From assembly GCA_030998225.1 (NCBI GenBank), contig JAPYXD010000704.1, positions 14,818,001 through 14,882,000 on the forward strand: a stretch of 64,000 bases of DNA, read 5' to 3'. Numbering within the stretch: the first letter of the stretch is position 1; each line of letters begins with the position of its first letter. A program made the translations under genes and the position numbers. The notes beneath the pieces were generated by a model, which saw only the letters and a list, made by a program, of their open reading frames with translations, had not been told where the DNA came from and searched no databases. This stretch comes from Diplolepis rosae. Its lineage: Eukaryota; Arthropoda; Insecta; Hymenoptera; Diplolepididae. Shown piece after piece: positions 22,545 through 34,678 of this stretch.

Positions 22545-22930
22545 AAAGTATCAAATAATTAGATAAAATTAGATTAAAGTTAGATTAATGTTAATGTGTA
22601 CTGTACATACTCATTGTTAATAATAAAATTATTTTTTATCAAAATACCTCATTTTAAACATCTTGTCAATCACTTATCTGTTTTTTCATCAAAATTATTT
22701 CATTTCCATTTTATTATATTTCACGTGTTACTGTTTACTTTTAATTTCCTGAACATTTTGTTTTAGAAATATTATATGTTAAATAAAAAATTAATTTCAA
22801 ACTTGCTTATCTGTTTTATTATATTTTTTATTGTATAATTTTTATTCTTGGTTTTTTTGATGATTTGTTTATTTTAATCTTACTACGTTAAGAAAGCCTT
22901 TTTACATTGTACTGCCTTTTTTTGTTTCAG

Positions 22931-23436
22931 ATCCTGTTGAATGGAACGAGTATGATGATATTAATAATCAACAATTTGTACAGTATGATCAAGTGAAAAT
23001 TGAAAGTGTTCTTGGTTCAGAATTACAAATCGAGAAAACTGGCTTTTTAAGTGTTCAATCATCATCTGAACCAGAAGGACCTCTAGCAACTTCATCTCAG
23101 CCAATTTTAACTCAGAAAAGTTCATCTCAGCATCTAAGAAAAAAATATACATGTTCTCTTTGCGAAACAGTTTTTCCACTTAAAGTTCTGCTCTATCGTC
23201 ATCAGCAGAACTCATGCAAGGAAAATTTGAAACTGGCATATTTCACTTGCTCTTTGTGCTCACATATTACAATGTATAAAACGAATATGGATCGACACAT
23301 CAGAAATGTCCACAACACTGGCCATTTAAAATTTAAATGCGATCTTTGCAACTTTAGGAGTAATTATAATTACTGTATAAGAAGACATATGAAGAACTTT
23401 CATCGTATTTCCTCTACAGATACGTCAAAAAAATGA
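22931..23436 (+). CDS. lola: ZnF terminal exon 28, three fingers
   Basis: Acceptor TTGTTTCAG ends at 22930; it begins AT and codes 167 residues, the longest tail here. A lead of about 70 residues is acidic then Ser/Gln-rich (SSSEPEGPLATSSQ). It carries three fingers: CSLC...HQQNSC, CSLC...HIRNVH and CDLC...HMKNFH. The spacing between finger 1 and 2 is ten residues. Only the first is C2HC type. The third finger is absent from nearly all other exons. AATAAA at 23682-23687. Confidence 0.88.
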
Positions 23437-23817
23437 AAAACTCATTCAAACGATAATTTTTGTCTGTATTTTTGATAAAATTCGAAAATAGATAGAGAAA
23501 GAATTATAAAGGAGGCAGTCTTTATAAGTTACAGAACAATTAATAAGTCTTTTTGCATTTTCTTTGCTAATTTTTTTCCAAGAACGGACAATTTTTTTTT
23601 TATAATTTTGAAAAAAAATTAGCTAAAGAAGATGCAAAATGACTTATATAGAATTGATGTAGTTGTGTATATTTATATTTGAATAAACAATATACAATTA
23701 TTTTATTCCTCTTTATTAATTTATTTTGTATGATATTGATTTAGAATAAGAATTTTTTATGAATATTATAAAAATGTTTTCTAAGATTTATAACATTATT
23801 GTGTGATTCTGTTGCAG

Positions 23818-24071
23818 GAAAATTTAAATGCGTGGGATGTGGTAGAAGATATAGACATAAAAAGGATTTGAAAAAGCACTTTAAGAATAGCAAAATATGT
23901 TGGAATACTGTGCTCCATTTTGGAGACTGGACAGCCATTGAAGTTCTGAGTGAAGTTATCCCTAAATTTGAATGCCCAATTTGTTCGAAAAGTGCACAGA
24001 CACAAAATGGTTTGAAAATACACACGGCTAGAATGCATCCTTTAAGAAAAATGGCTAAACAAGAAGAATAA
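23818..24071 (+). CDS. lola: ZnF terminal exon 29, wide spacer
   Basis: Acceptor CTGTTGCAG ends at 23817; it begins GA, 83 residues. The first finger starts almost at once and has an unusual end, H-x6-C (HFKNSKIC). About 27 residues (WNTVLHFGDWTAIEVLSEV) separate it from finger 2, CPIC...HTARMH. Exon 30 shares the H-x6-C end and the CWPILL-type spacer. AATAAA overlaps the stop (24067-24072), with another at 24130-24135. Confidence 0.85.
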
Positions 24072-24659
24072 ATATTTTACTCTTTTCTCTATTATCAAAT
24101 TTATAAATATTATAAAATGTAACTCTTTGAATAAAAAATATATCACTCATTGTCTTTGTCTTTTTCTTCTAAAAAAATGTCATCGTCAGTATAGTTATAA
24201 TTATAAATCAATCAAAATCAATTGAACTGAAAATTATAAGGGGAGATCGTAACAGTGTCATAAAAATATTATGAATACATTTCGTGACGTGTTTGAAATC
24301 ATCAGCGTTATATTGGCCCTTAGATATTAATTGACAATAATTTTGATTAGCAAACACTTCAGCTAAAAATGCTTTTTTTTCCTTGTTTTTAAGCTTTTTG
24401 CACGGTTTTTCAACACATTTTTTCTAGGACTGTGCCATTTTTTGTGTATTTTTTATTTTCTTTCTGCATTATTAAGTCCTTCTGCACGTGTCTGCAATAT
24501 TTTATTCCAAGACTATTAAAAACTATTATAATTAAGTATAAATAATTCAGGAAGTGTTTGTCAATCATTGAGTTTAGATCAGTAATGGTAAATAGTAGAT
24601 AATGAATAATTTTATTAAAATTAATGTAGACTAAAATATGATTAATATTATTTTTACAG

Positions 24660-24829
24660 ACTACAACACCTGTATGGCTTGTACCAAATCCTACAAATGG
24701 AAGAAGTCTCTTCATCGACATGTAAGAGAAAGCCCAGAATGTTGGCCAATTCTTCTAACATCTGGAAACAATGAAATTATCAAGCAAATTCATCATAAAA
24801 TGTTTTACAACGTGAACAGCAACTTATAA
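24660..24829 (+). CDS. lola: ZnF exon 30, single finger
   Basis: Acceptor TTTTTACAG ends at 24659; it begins AC, 55 residues. One finger only, C-x2-C-x12-H-x6-C (CMAC...HVRESPEC), followed by a spacer that resembles exon 29 (WPILLTSGNNEIIKQI) and then a stop where exon 29 has its second finger. It is likely a duplicate of exon 29 that has lost the second finger. AATAAA at 24959-24964. Confidence 0.7.
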
Positions 24830-25230
24830 AATTTTGTTAATATATGTAAAATTGTAGATACTATTTCCAAAAGTCACTTCGGGGTTGTATATTTTTATTT
24901 GTATAAAATTGTTCTCTTCGAAGTAGGATATATTATTGTTAATTATATTTTTCTATTGAATAAATGTTCTTCACGTATCATTCGAAAGTTTCCTTTAAGT
25001 AAATTTCATTTTTCATCTGAATAAAGGAGTTGAATATTTAAGTTTGATTATTAAGTAATGTCTTTCTTTCAGGAATACTGTGCTGATTATTTTCTACAGT
25101 CGAAATTACTAATAATGATTTAATATGACAAGAAACATTCAGTCAATTGATTACTTGTAGAATCAGTGGATGAATTATAAATAAAAATGTAATATGAGAA
25201 ATATACTTATTAAATTGTTTTATATTTTAG

Positions 25231-25433
25231 GGCTTCGAGCAGGAAGAAATGGTAACTTTTTCTGCAGCGAATGCTTCAGGTCGTACAACCAGAGATCATC
25301 ATTGACTCGGCACAAACGATTTGAATGTGGAAAAAATCCTGAATTTCGATGCCCTTATTGTAATTATTGTACAAAACGAAAGTATAGCTTACATTATCAT
25401 ATGAGGTCCAGACATAAACAAACTGTAATATAA
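25231..25433 (+). CDS. lola: ZnF terminal exon 31
   Basis: Acceptor TATATTTTAG ends at 25230; it begins GG (Gly with G), 66 residues. Lead LRAGRNGNFF, finger 1 CSEC...HKRFEC, linker GKNPEFR, finger 2 CPYC...HMRSRH, tail KQTVI. The helix of finger 1, QRSSLTRHKRFECGK, is close to that of exon 32 (ISLQRHKRFECGK). AATAAA at 25472-25477. Confidence 0.88.
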
Positions 25434-25653
25434 CTCAATGTAATTCTGTTACATTTCAAATATATTGTTTCAATAAAGTCTAAAGCTAGAAGGAGAGAAA
25501 TATAATTTTATCTTTTTTTATAGTTTCTTCTGATTTGGGTGCAAGGGTCTCACAAAGTTAATTTATATCATTTATAACAACTTGGAGGCAAACTATGTAG
25601 AAAAAATTTCAAGCTTTCTGTGAAGTTGCTAATGATTTTATTTTATTTTTCAG

Positions 25654-25907
25654 TGTCTTCGCATCAATTACTGGGCAGAGGTTCGACTTATCCCTGCGAC
25701 ACTTGCAAAAGAGAATACCGACGAGTTATATCTCTACAACGACATAAGAGATTTGAATGTGGAAAAGAAGCTCAATTTGAATGTGTCATTTGCCATTCTC
25801 GATTTAAGCATAAACACAGCTTGCAGAGACATTATAAAGTTCACCTTTCTCTTCAGGATGATACGAGCAATTTAGGCGATTTGAAACAGATTAATAGTTT
25901 TTTTTGA
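25654..25907 (+). CDS. lola: ZnF terminal exon 32
   Basis: Acceptor TTATTTTTCAG ends at 25653; it begins TG (Val with G), 83 residues. Lead SSHQLLGRGSTYP, finger 1 CDTC...HKRFEC, linker GKEAQFE, finger 2 CVIC...HYKVH with H-x3-H. Finger 2 contains SRFKHKHSLQRH, the first instance in the window of the FKHKH motif that dominates the distal exons (35-44). The tail after the fingers is about 20 polar residues. AATAAA at 25941-25946. Confidence 0.88.
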
Positions 25908-25946
25908 TTAAAAATTAGTAAAAAAAAAGACATTTTTACAAATAAA

Positions 25947-26739
25947 ATTGATTGAAGGATGAATTTCCTCTTCAAAGTGTAAGAGAAAATCTTTTTATGT
26001 AGATTTATCAATGGGATGTATAATTGTGAAAATTTCAGTTAAGTCATCTATCACAACCAAGTCTATGATTTTTATTAGGATAATTGTGAAAAATCTATTT
26101 TAAGTAGAAGTATTATCCTGATTGTATTTTTGAATTCGATGACTACGTCTCTATAGATATGTATTTTATACGTAAAATAAGTAATGACAAGTATCATAGG
26201 AAATAAAATTACTTTTTGAACTCTCTCTCTCTCTTTTATTATTATTTTATTGTTATGTTTACGTAGTTGATAATTTTTCATAAGTATTTATATGTTATAC
26301 TTTTTTGAATGAAACTTAGTTTTCAGAATTCAACTTGAATGTAAATATTGTAAAGGGTCTTTCTAATAGTTATTATTTCCTAACTGGTAACTAATATATT
26401 TTGGAAATACAGCTTCTTTCTGGTTCAAGAATCACACAAATTTTAAAAATATTCTTAAGAAAATGTTATTTTTCTTGAAAGCAATAAAGAAGAATATTTA
26501 AATAATTTTATTCTTGTATGATAAAATATCTTCAAAAGTGAATAACTAACAAAAAATATATCTTTGAATATTTTTCTAGAAAATTATTAACCAAGTATGT
26601 ATATTTCACATGTAATTAAATTGTATTACGACACTAACACTAACAATTTGACAGAAATATTAATTTCGTGTATAATATTCTACTTTTCTCTTTTTTTTAA
26701 AATTGGGACAGTGATTTATCAATTTTTTTATCATTTCAG
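25947..26739 (+). other. AT-rich spacer with short CT run
   Basis: About 790 bp with no exon seen. A (CT)n run of about 14 bases lies at 26221-26235. Confidence 0.5.
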
Positions 26740-26987
26740 GTTTTTCGGAAAGGAGCCAATCGAAAGTGTTGATAATTACACCATATCAATGTCCAAAATG
26801 TTTCAAGTATTTCAAATCGTCAAAATCTTATTCTAATCATCGTAGCGTTTGTGGGAAGGACAAGAAATTTGGCTGTGCATTTTGCTGTTATCGGGCACAC
26901 CAAAAATGGCATGTAACAAGGCATTTGAATTCTCAACATCTTGAAATAAATAAAAAAAATAATTTAGCCTTTGTGACAAAACTGTAA
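26740..26987 (+). CDS. lola: ZnF terminal exon 33
   Basis: Acceptor ATCATTTCAG ends at 26739; it begins GT, 81 residues. Finger 1 has a short H-x3-C end (HRSVC) and an aromatic core (CFKYFKSSKSYSNH); linker GKDKKFG; finger 2 CAFC...HLNSQH with a Cys-Tyr pair (CCYRAHQKWHV). Tail about 14 residues. AATAAA at 27074-27079. Confidence 0.87.
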
Positions 26988-27253
26988 ATAAACTTTGATG
27001 ATTTTTTATTGGTGCATAGTATTAATTAATATATTTTTCATTATCATTATAAATTTGTACATTGATGTTTTTCAATAAATAAACAAAATTCAATTTCAAT
27101 AAGTGATTTTTTCTCAACCTGTTGATAAATTGAATAAAGCAGAGGAGATTATGAAAAATTTACAAGGTAGAAAATTGAAATCAAGAAAATCCAAAAAAAA
27201 GGTAATTTCAATTCATAACTAAGAACAAAACTAAACCTGCTTTTCTTTTGCAG

Positions 27254-27300
27254 GTCTGGTCGACTTCATCGCTAACAAGGATACAGACTTACTATTTTGA
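27254..27300 (+). CDS. Possible finger-less mini terminal exon
   Basis: A strong acceptor (CTTTTCTTTTGCAG, ending at 27253) is followed by GT and a 15-residue frame (LVDFIANKDTDLLF) ending TGA at 27298. The entry phase equals that of the ZnF exons, so splicing to the common exons would give a BTB protein without fingers. Drosophila lola is reported to have a finger-less isoform, which makes this plausible, but 15 codons can stay open by chance. A decayed finger exon is the alternative. Confidence 0.3.
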
Positions 27301-28530
27301 AGATGAAAGAAAAAACTGATGAATAAGAAATATGTTGTACAATCAAAAATAACAAAAGCTCTGATTCTTTTTAGTTTTAAGACAGAAAATGATGCATCGA
27401 ACTAAATATGTTTTTTACTTATCCATATCCACATAATTCAACTTAATTTTTGTGAATTTCTCAGAATAGTTTTTACCTTAAAATCAGATTTTTTTCTTCC
27501 TTTGATTTAACACAGTATTTCGTTAAAATCATAATGAAAAAAATTTGATGTAAATCTTTTATTTCTTCTATTCTTTACTTTGCTTCAAAGTTGATTAGAA
27601 TTTTTCCTCTAATGGGATAAATGGAGAGAAAATAAACTAAAAAATTGAATTCAATTAATGAAATGTAAATATCATCAGAAAAATCATTTCCAGTTTAAAT
27701 AAATGATTTTTTCAAATTTTCTTTCCATTTTCGACTTTTTTCCTAGCAGTCTTGAAACTTTAGTGGAAGACTATTAAAATTGTATATCTTCCATTAGAAA
27801 ATAGACATTGTACTTATCTTTTCACTCTTCTTAGTTATTTGAAAATAAGCATGCATACTAACTTATCTAAAACCTGTAAATAGAGATCACGACTTACTTC
27901 GCTTGTGCTCCGAAAGGAACAGCGAGGGATCTTATGGAACGATTAAAGGGATGGATAAATAAAAGGTGAAAATTCTATTCTCGAAGTCCTCAAATCGCAC
28001 GTTCTGTTCCTTTCACTACGCACGAAATCTACTCTTCGGTATATAAAATTCATAGTTAGCTGCTTGGGGCTCAAGAGTAAGAAAATACACATTCTCATAC
28101 ACTTACGATTTAATTTAATCAGATAGACAATGCGATCAGACGAGGAAAAATAAAATATTAAATTAAGTTCCGAAACGCCCCGATCCATCCAGTCTAACTT
28201 TATTTAAATCTCGAATTTAGACTCACGGATTCTAATTCACAGACTTGGATTCATAATATTCCATATATTCAGTTTTGTCTCTACAATCTCAAATTCAGGA
28301 AAAATATAGACAAAATTGGATATCGAATAGTTAACATGACGACTTTTAAGGAAAGCATTTTTAAGTTTTCTACAAATTAAAAAAAAAAATTGTCATTGGT
28401 TGAATTTTAAAAGAATTTTATCAATTGAATATTATTATAAAATTGATAAAAAATTCTAGCCTTGAATTTCTGGGCTAATGATACGAATAAAAGTTTTTTG
28501 TATTAATCAAATTTGACACCTGTGTTTTAG
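27301..28530 (+). other. AT-rich spacer, no gene seen
   Basis: About 1.2 kb. The part at 27880-28200 is less AT-rich than its surroundings and may be an old repeat, but I could not define ends or a family. No exon recognised. Confidence 0.45.
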
Positions 28531-28853
28531 CTGAAGATCTCAGCCTTCGGGGATTAAAATGGGCGGAAACTTGGCAAAGATGGTGTGTGCCTTCGATCGT
28601 GTGGCAATCTAGATCAGACGTGAGTAAAGGACTAGGCTCAGGATCTGGAAATTCTGAGGGTTTCAGTTGTGCAGCATGTGGAAGAGTTTACAAATTGAAG
28701 AGCAGTCTCAGGAATCATCAAAAGTGGGAGTGTGGCAAGGAGCCACAATTTCAATGTCCTCATTGTGCCTACAGGGCAAAGCAAAAAATGCATATTGCTC
28801 GTCATATGGAACGAATGCATAAAGAAAAGCTTTACAAAGAAGAAGTCGTGTAG
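28531..28853 (+). CDS. lola: ZnF terminal exon 34
   Basis: Acceptor TGTGTTTTAG ends at 28530; it begins CT (Ala with G), 106 residues. The lead of about 45 residues is Trp-rich (LRGLKWAETWQRWCVPSIVW) then Gly/Ser-rich. Finger 1 CAAC...HQKWEC, linker GKEPQFQ, finger 2 CPHC...HMERMH, tail KEKLYKEEVV. GC content is clearly higher than in the other exons. It sits alone, with no exon for 4.6 kb downstream. Confidence 0.9.
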
Positions 28854-29059
28854 AAAGTGGCCCAGAAGTTCTTTCAAACGAAAGGAACTTTAGCCAGCGA
28901 AGAAAAATAGGTTCCAAATCATCGATTTTTAATTTGTATATTTTCATCATCACGTGAAAATCTAATGCTTTGTACGAAAGCATTAAATATTTTTATAATA
29001 CTTATCAGTCGCTTTTGAGAAGGTTTTACCTATTGATCTAACTTTATAAAGACAGAGTA

Positions 29060-29765
29060 CCCTGGTGGAAATTTCGGATTGGAATCCAATCTGAGGGAAT
29101 CAAAGTAATCAAATTTTGTCTCCCTTTCGATGCAAATCGACTAACAATCAATCTGACTCAATCCAAAACCGCTTGGATTGGTCTAAACTGAATTTTCAAA
29201 TCGAATTAATTTGAGGTTGGAATAATTCGGATTGAGAATTCGGTTTGGATCAATCCAAGCACTTTCGGATTGAGTCAGATTGATTGTTAACCGATTTGCA
29301 TCGAAAGGGAGACAGAATTTGACAAAATACAATCCTTGGATTGGTCTCAACAGAATTTCCAAATCAAATTAATCCAAGGTTGAAATAATTTGGATTGAGA
29401 ATTCGGTTTGGATCAATCCAAGCACTTTCGGATTGAGTCAGATTGATTGTTAACCGATTTGCATCGAAAGGGAGACAGAATTTGACAAAATACAATCCTT
29501 GGATTGGTCTCAACAGAATTTCCAAATCAAATTAATCTGAGGTTGGAATAATTCGGATTGAAGATTCGGTTTGGATTAATCCGAGCTGTTTCGGATAGAG
29601 TCAGATTGATTGTTAACCGATTTGCATCGAAAGGGAGACAGAATTTGACAAAATACAATCCTTGGATTGGTCTCAACAGAATTTTCAAATCGAATTAATC
29701 CAAGGTTGGAATAATTCGGATTGAGAATTCGGTTTGGATTAATCCGAACGGTTTTGGATAGATAG
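29060..29765. repeat. 163-bp tandem repeat in foldback element
   Basis: The words TCGAAAGGGAGACAGAATTTGAC recur at 29301, 29464 and 29627, exactly 163 bases apart. Each unit also holds a GATTGATTGTTAACCGATTTGCA block and TTCGGTTTGGAT. At 29115-29200 the same block appears once in reverse complement, so the array is one arm of a foldback. The left end CCCTGGTGGAAATTTCGG resembles the element at 13049; no matching right end is seen, so it looks truncated. Confidence 0.85.
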
Positions 29766-32700
29766 ATAGTCTGAGTTTATCTCAATGGGTGAAACTTTCT
29801 TAAAGTGGACAGGAAAAGGAAGATAGAATGGCAAAAAATTCCATTTACTCAATAAATACTCTGCGATTAAAAAGAAAATAGTCAACCAACTTATGACTGA
29901 ATACCATTTTTGAAACTGCAGAAGATTTATTGAGGTGATGACATTTTTGTGATAATTTTGAAGAAGTTAAGAAGTAGTGGGGAAGTATCTCACTTTAAAA
30001 ATATTGGATTTTTATCCAGTGATTTAGAAAGGCTTTTGGCATGAGAAGAAGCTGGAACAATAGATTTGGCCAATGCCTTTTTTTGATTACCCTTCCATAT
30101 AATTATTTTATAGATATATTTTTGAGATTAAACGTGGAAAAAACACGTTTGTCTGTTACTCGGGGAATTTGAATTTTGAAATGTAATATTTTCTCATATC
30201 AAGCCCATTATCTCATTTAATTTTAAATATTATTTCTTAAAGCGCTTTTTGAGATTTTTAGAAGATCGTTGCTGTCTTAAGTAAGTTTCCATATTTTCTT
30301 GCTAAGAAATTGCAGGTGAAATAATTTATTTAACCCGAGATAGATTTGAGATTTTCCGGTCAACCGGAATTCTTCCATAGCAACCATTCTGGTCACACAG
30401 GTTCCATATTATAAATCAATGCAGTCGTGTGCAAATGGCACACCAGGGACAAAAAATAAAAACATATTAAATAACAATCTAATCAAATATTAAAACAATT
30501 GTCCAGTCCAACATATCACTGAATTTCTATAATAATTCTTTGAATTATTTCCTGATTAAAATAATGCACAAAATTTGATTAAATGTCAAGAAGTAAGTGG
30601 TATTTATTTTTTCTGTTTCAGTTCCTAACAGTATTGTAAATTTCATAGATACTTTAAGCAAAGAATCAAAAACTACCTTTGTGAGATACGACTGTATGAC
30701 TGTTATATGTATATCTATTGCATTTTTGACATTAAAAATAAATACCATTAATACCGTAAGAGGTTGAAAGCACTGAATTATTAAAAGATAATTATTTCAT
30801 CAATTCAAAGAGGTATTAATTCATTCATAGACATTCGTCCCGTATTCCTATGCCAATTTATGCATCACGACTGTCATATTTTCTATACTATAGACAGTAT
30901 TTATAAAGCAGGATAAAATAAACTAGGATATTGTTAAAATACTCACCTAAATAAATTAAAATAGAGATGAACCAACTTCAACAACGAAGTTGGTGAAACC
31001 GACTGTGAAATAAAGCGAATATGAGAAATATGGTTATTCATAAGTTTAAGGTACTCTGTGGTTTATAAAACACATAAAACAAACAGCTTATTCAGTAAAA
31101 TATATAGAATATGTAATTAATAGTATAACTATAACAATTATGAAATTAATTATATGGTTTAAAAATAGTAACATATTGCCTAGGAGGTTTTAGAACAGGA
31201 TTGCGGTCCATTTCACATAAATGAAAAAAATCAGTTTCGCCTCTTTTTTATTTACATGTAATAACTTTATTATAATGACCGCCATCGTCAAAATGGAGAT
31301 TATTAGGTAATTAGTTATTTAAGATATAAACAGCTTTAGGCGTATTATTTCCAACAATATTCAATGGCCATTTTTAAAAAAAATGTGTCATCTTATTATT
31401 TTTAAAATCTTTATAGGTGCCTTTCAATATTATACAACGAAATTGTATTTAGATGGGTCTAAATAATTATAAATATAAAATCATAGATTTTGAATATTGT
31501 CAATTGCGTAGTTTATGGTTAATGAAAAAAGATATTGAAAAAATGTTAAAAAAATATATATTTGTAACGCTGGGAAGAAAGATTTATTTTTAAAATCGAC
31601 GTATTTTGGCTTTTTTAATATTACATGATTATAGAATGTTTATGTTTCAAGACGTCAAAATATGGGTTGGGAATCATTATTCCAGGAAATTAAAATTAAT
31701 TTAAGAAAACAAAAAAATTGTGATCTATTGTATCTGGAGTATTTTGTTTATTTTTCTATTGTTTCTCGAAAATAATGTATTTTCTTATTATTAATTCGAA
31801 AATGAAATTGATAACACACTTGGGTGATAGATGATTATTATATTGCTTTTAGAAACTAGGCCTTATTATCAATACATAGAATCTTGTTTTGATAATTTTC
31901 GGTGATATTCAGAGTGTAAAGATCACTTTGGTTAATGTATTTTGACAATTAATTAATTTATTAATTGATTAATTAAAAAAAGACAAGAATTCTGTGTAGA
32001 TATTTTAAATGCTTTTAGGATTATACTTTTAGGAACGAAAAATGTAAAGAATGGTGGCAAGTAATTTGTTTCCGTCGATTAGCTCAAAAAAATATTTTGC
32101 TTCATTCAAGCAAATAAAAAATAATAATTAGACACAATTTTTGATTAAACAGTCATTCAATTGATCAAAAAAGATATTTTCAGATCTGTGATAACTGAGG
32201 GGCTGCGAATCTTTATTCAAATAAATCATCTCCGTATTAACCAAAATATTTGGTTTTTTCAATTAAAATCCACAGTTCAGTTGATTCAAGCAAATATTTC
32301 TTTGAGTGTCAACTTCTGTTTCAGTTTTGTATCTACTGCCAACCATACTCGTATTTTTTATCTTTAATTAATTGCTTTAGAAAATTATGTGCGGAAAAAT
32401 GTTAATTTTATTCAATTTTTGATACTACGTTTTTATGGTTAATGGTATGAAATCGTGACAATGCTTTTTGAAGTATTTCAAGCTGGTGGATGTTTTTTAA
32501 AATGCTCTTCTAGCTTCATTTTATTGGGATTAACATTTGAATATAGAAAATATATTGATATTCGTAATTAATTAGGCTGCGGAAAATGAATGTAATTTTA
32601 TAAAAATTACATTCTAACAAAAACTTATTAAAAATTTTAGATTTAAAAGCTGTTTTGGAAAAAGGAAGTTTTTAAGGTATGCCTTGCATTTTGTGCCTTT

Positions 32701-33501
32701 AAATATTACGTAGAGATTTAGGCTAGACGTGATAAAATATGTGCGTTCGCTATGGATGATTTATTTTTTTATCGTGATTGTACCGAGTGTCGCGGAAGTA
32801 CAGAAACTTCCTGAAATAGTCATTTATCAAGTCTGCTCCAATAGTTTTAATTTAGTTATTTTTAACTATTTCTATAGTAATCACTTATTTCTGACTTATG
32901 GCACTTAAAAGTAAAATAGTATGTAAATCCACATTTCCGCCTCACTCGAAATATTTTTAAACACCGGTGATATAATTCTTAGGAACAATGTACTCACGCC
33001 GAAAAAAATAATCTTAATTATTTGATTTACTGCCAATTAGCCAATAAGGGCAACTTCATTTTTATCTGTTTGAGCTTTTGACGTATTTTTATTTTTTTAG
33101 CAATGCCTTCGCAAACTTTGTATTCCATTTATAGCAAAATAAAATCTTAAAAATATATGTTATTTTTTCATTAGTTACATTTATTAAAGCAGTTCGACTC
33201 TTTAGTTAATTTTCATTAAATGTCAACGAGTAAACTAATTTAGAGTTTCGATAAAAATTAATAAATTAGCAAGATTTTTTAAATTTCCTTGGTATTTAAT
33301 TTTTGTATTGTAATTTATTTAACGTTTTTTTTTTTTTAATTTAATGATTTGATTTATGAAAATTTATTTTTTGTTGATGATCTCAAAGATAGTTTTAAGA
33401 TTTTTGTGATTGTTTACGCTTTTGAGTAATACTGATTGTTATTCTCTAATTCGTGTGAAACAAAATAAATTATTGCAACATTAATTATGTTTTCTTTTCA
33501 G
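29766..33501 (+). other. 3.7-kb exon-poor spacer
   Basis: AT-rich sequence without zinc-finger codons. A phase-compatible acceptor at 30621 (CTGTTTCAG) opens 47 residues with no motif, too weak to call. Many TTAATTAATT words near 31950. No tRNA, transposon end or coding gene recognised. Confidence 0.5.
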
Positions 33502-33764
33502 ATTTCATGATTTTTTATCAAGAAAAGACGAGTCAGTTTCATCAAACTTCGACAACTCAAATTCTTGATTCCAGTCCAAAAGATGACAAGCGATTCATTT
33601 GTCAAGGCTGTGGGAAAAAATACAAATGGCAAAGATCTCTCGTACAGCATCAACGTATAGAGTGTGGAAAATTGCCGAAATTGAGTTGTGAAATTTGTTT
33701 TAAACTTTTTAAACATAAGCATCATCTTGAAAGACACAGATATAATCTCCATTCTACATTTTAA
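33502..33764 (+). CDS. lola: ZnF terminal exon 35
   Basis: Acceptor TTTCTTTTCAG ends at 33501; it begins AT, 86 residues. A Gln/Ser/Thr-rich lead of about 28 residues precedes CQGC...HQRIEC, linker GKLPKLS, CEIC...HRYNLH. Finger 2 carries the FKHKHHLERH motif. It opens the distal exon group, whose second fingers nearly all contain a version of F(K/R)HK. AATAAA at 33827-33832. Confidence 0.89.
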
Positions 33765-34197
33765 TCAATTTTTAATGTTCATCCCCAAAGATGGGTAGAA
33801 ATTAATTGCCAAATATTTGAATTACGAATAAAATTACATTTTATATTTATTCCAATGTTTTGAATTTTCTTCTGTTTATTTCTGTTGATGAATTGATAGC
33901 TACAAATTCATGTAAATCGTATTTTTCCATTGAGTCAGTTTTAATTTGAATGAATTTTAATAAATCTAAATATTCAAAGTTAAGAAACTACATTTTTTCC
34001 AGCACAATTGATCTTTATCTTCGTTTTTAAATTTTATCGCATCATTAAAAAAAATTTATTTATGTATTTTGAAGTTGTATTACAGCATGAATCGTCGTTG
34101 TATTTTTAAATTTCTTTGATGCTTTCACTGGATGATGAATAAGAAAAGGTTCCAAAATTGATTCTGCTGATCCAGTTTATAATTTTTTTGGTTTCAG

Positions 34198-34418
34198 GAG
34201 CAGGACATTTTTTGTGCAACGATTGTGGGAAAATCTACAAATACAGAAAGGGACTTGTAAGACATAAGCGAATGGAATGTGGTGGAAAAGAACCTCAATT
34301 TGGCTGCCCAATTTGTGGAAGAAAATTCAAGCACAAATATCAATTGCGACCTCATCTGGCCAATGTTCACACAATTCAAGCTGTTACCTATGATCATAAC
34401 AACAGTTTCTTCTATTAA
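34198..34418 (+). CDS. lola: ZnF terminal exon 36
   Basis: Acceptor TTGGTTTCAG ends at 34197; it begins GA (Gly), 72 residues. Five residues before finger 1: CNDC...HKRMEC; the linker is eight residues (GGKEPQFG), one longer than usual; finger 2 CPIC...HLANVH with RKFKHKYQLRPH. Tail about 17 residues ending in aromatics. AATAAA at 34476-34481. The DUF4806 module begins 260 bp downstream. Confidence 0.89.
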
Positions 34419-34678
34419 ATATTTTTAGAATTATCTACATCAAATTTGAGATCTATTGTATATAATTGTACAGAAAATAAACTCACAAATGTTTTGTTGA
34501 TGATAATCTGTAATCATTTAATTCATTGTTAAATCTTATCTTCCCTTAGAGTTGTTGTTATTTTGTTTGATATTTTATAGAATTAATTGAATTGTGATAA
34601 TTATGTAGATAAAATCAGTATTGTGATTTATAATTAAATATCTATCTTATACTAATTTATGCATATTTTTCATTTCAG

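Noticed and set aside
27943..28188. 81-codon - strand frame
   Set aside because: Contains an RNRTCDLRTSR-like string that can come from repeat DNA, and no recognisable domain; more likely an old repeat than a gene.
29060..29765. Regular repeats considered as a CRISPR-like array
   Set aside because: Units are 163 bp, contiguous and without unique spacers, in a eukaryotic intron; it is a tandem repeat.
30622..30767. Acceptor CTGTTTCAG in the fan's phase with 47 open codons
   Set aside because: Hydrophobic, AT-driven translation without Cys/His pairs or conserved motif; a finger-less exon is possible but unsupported.
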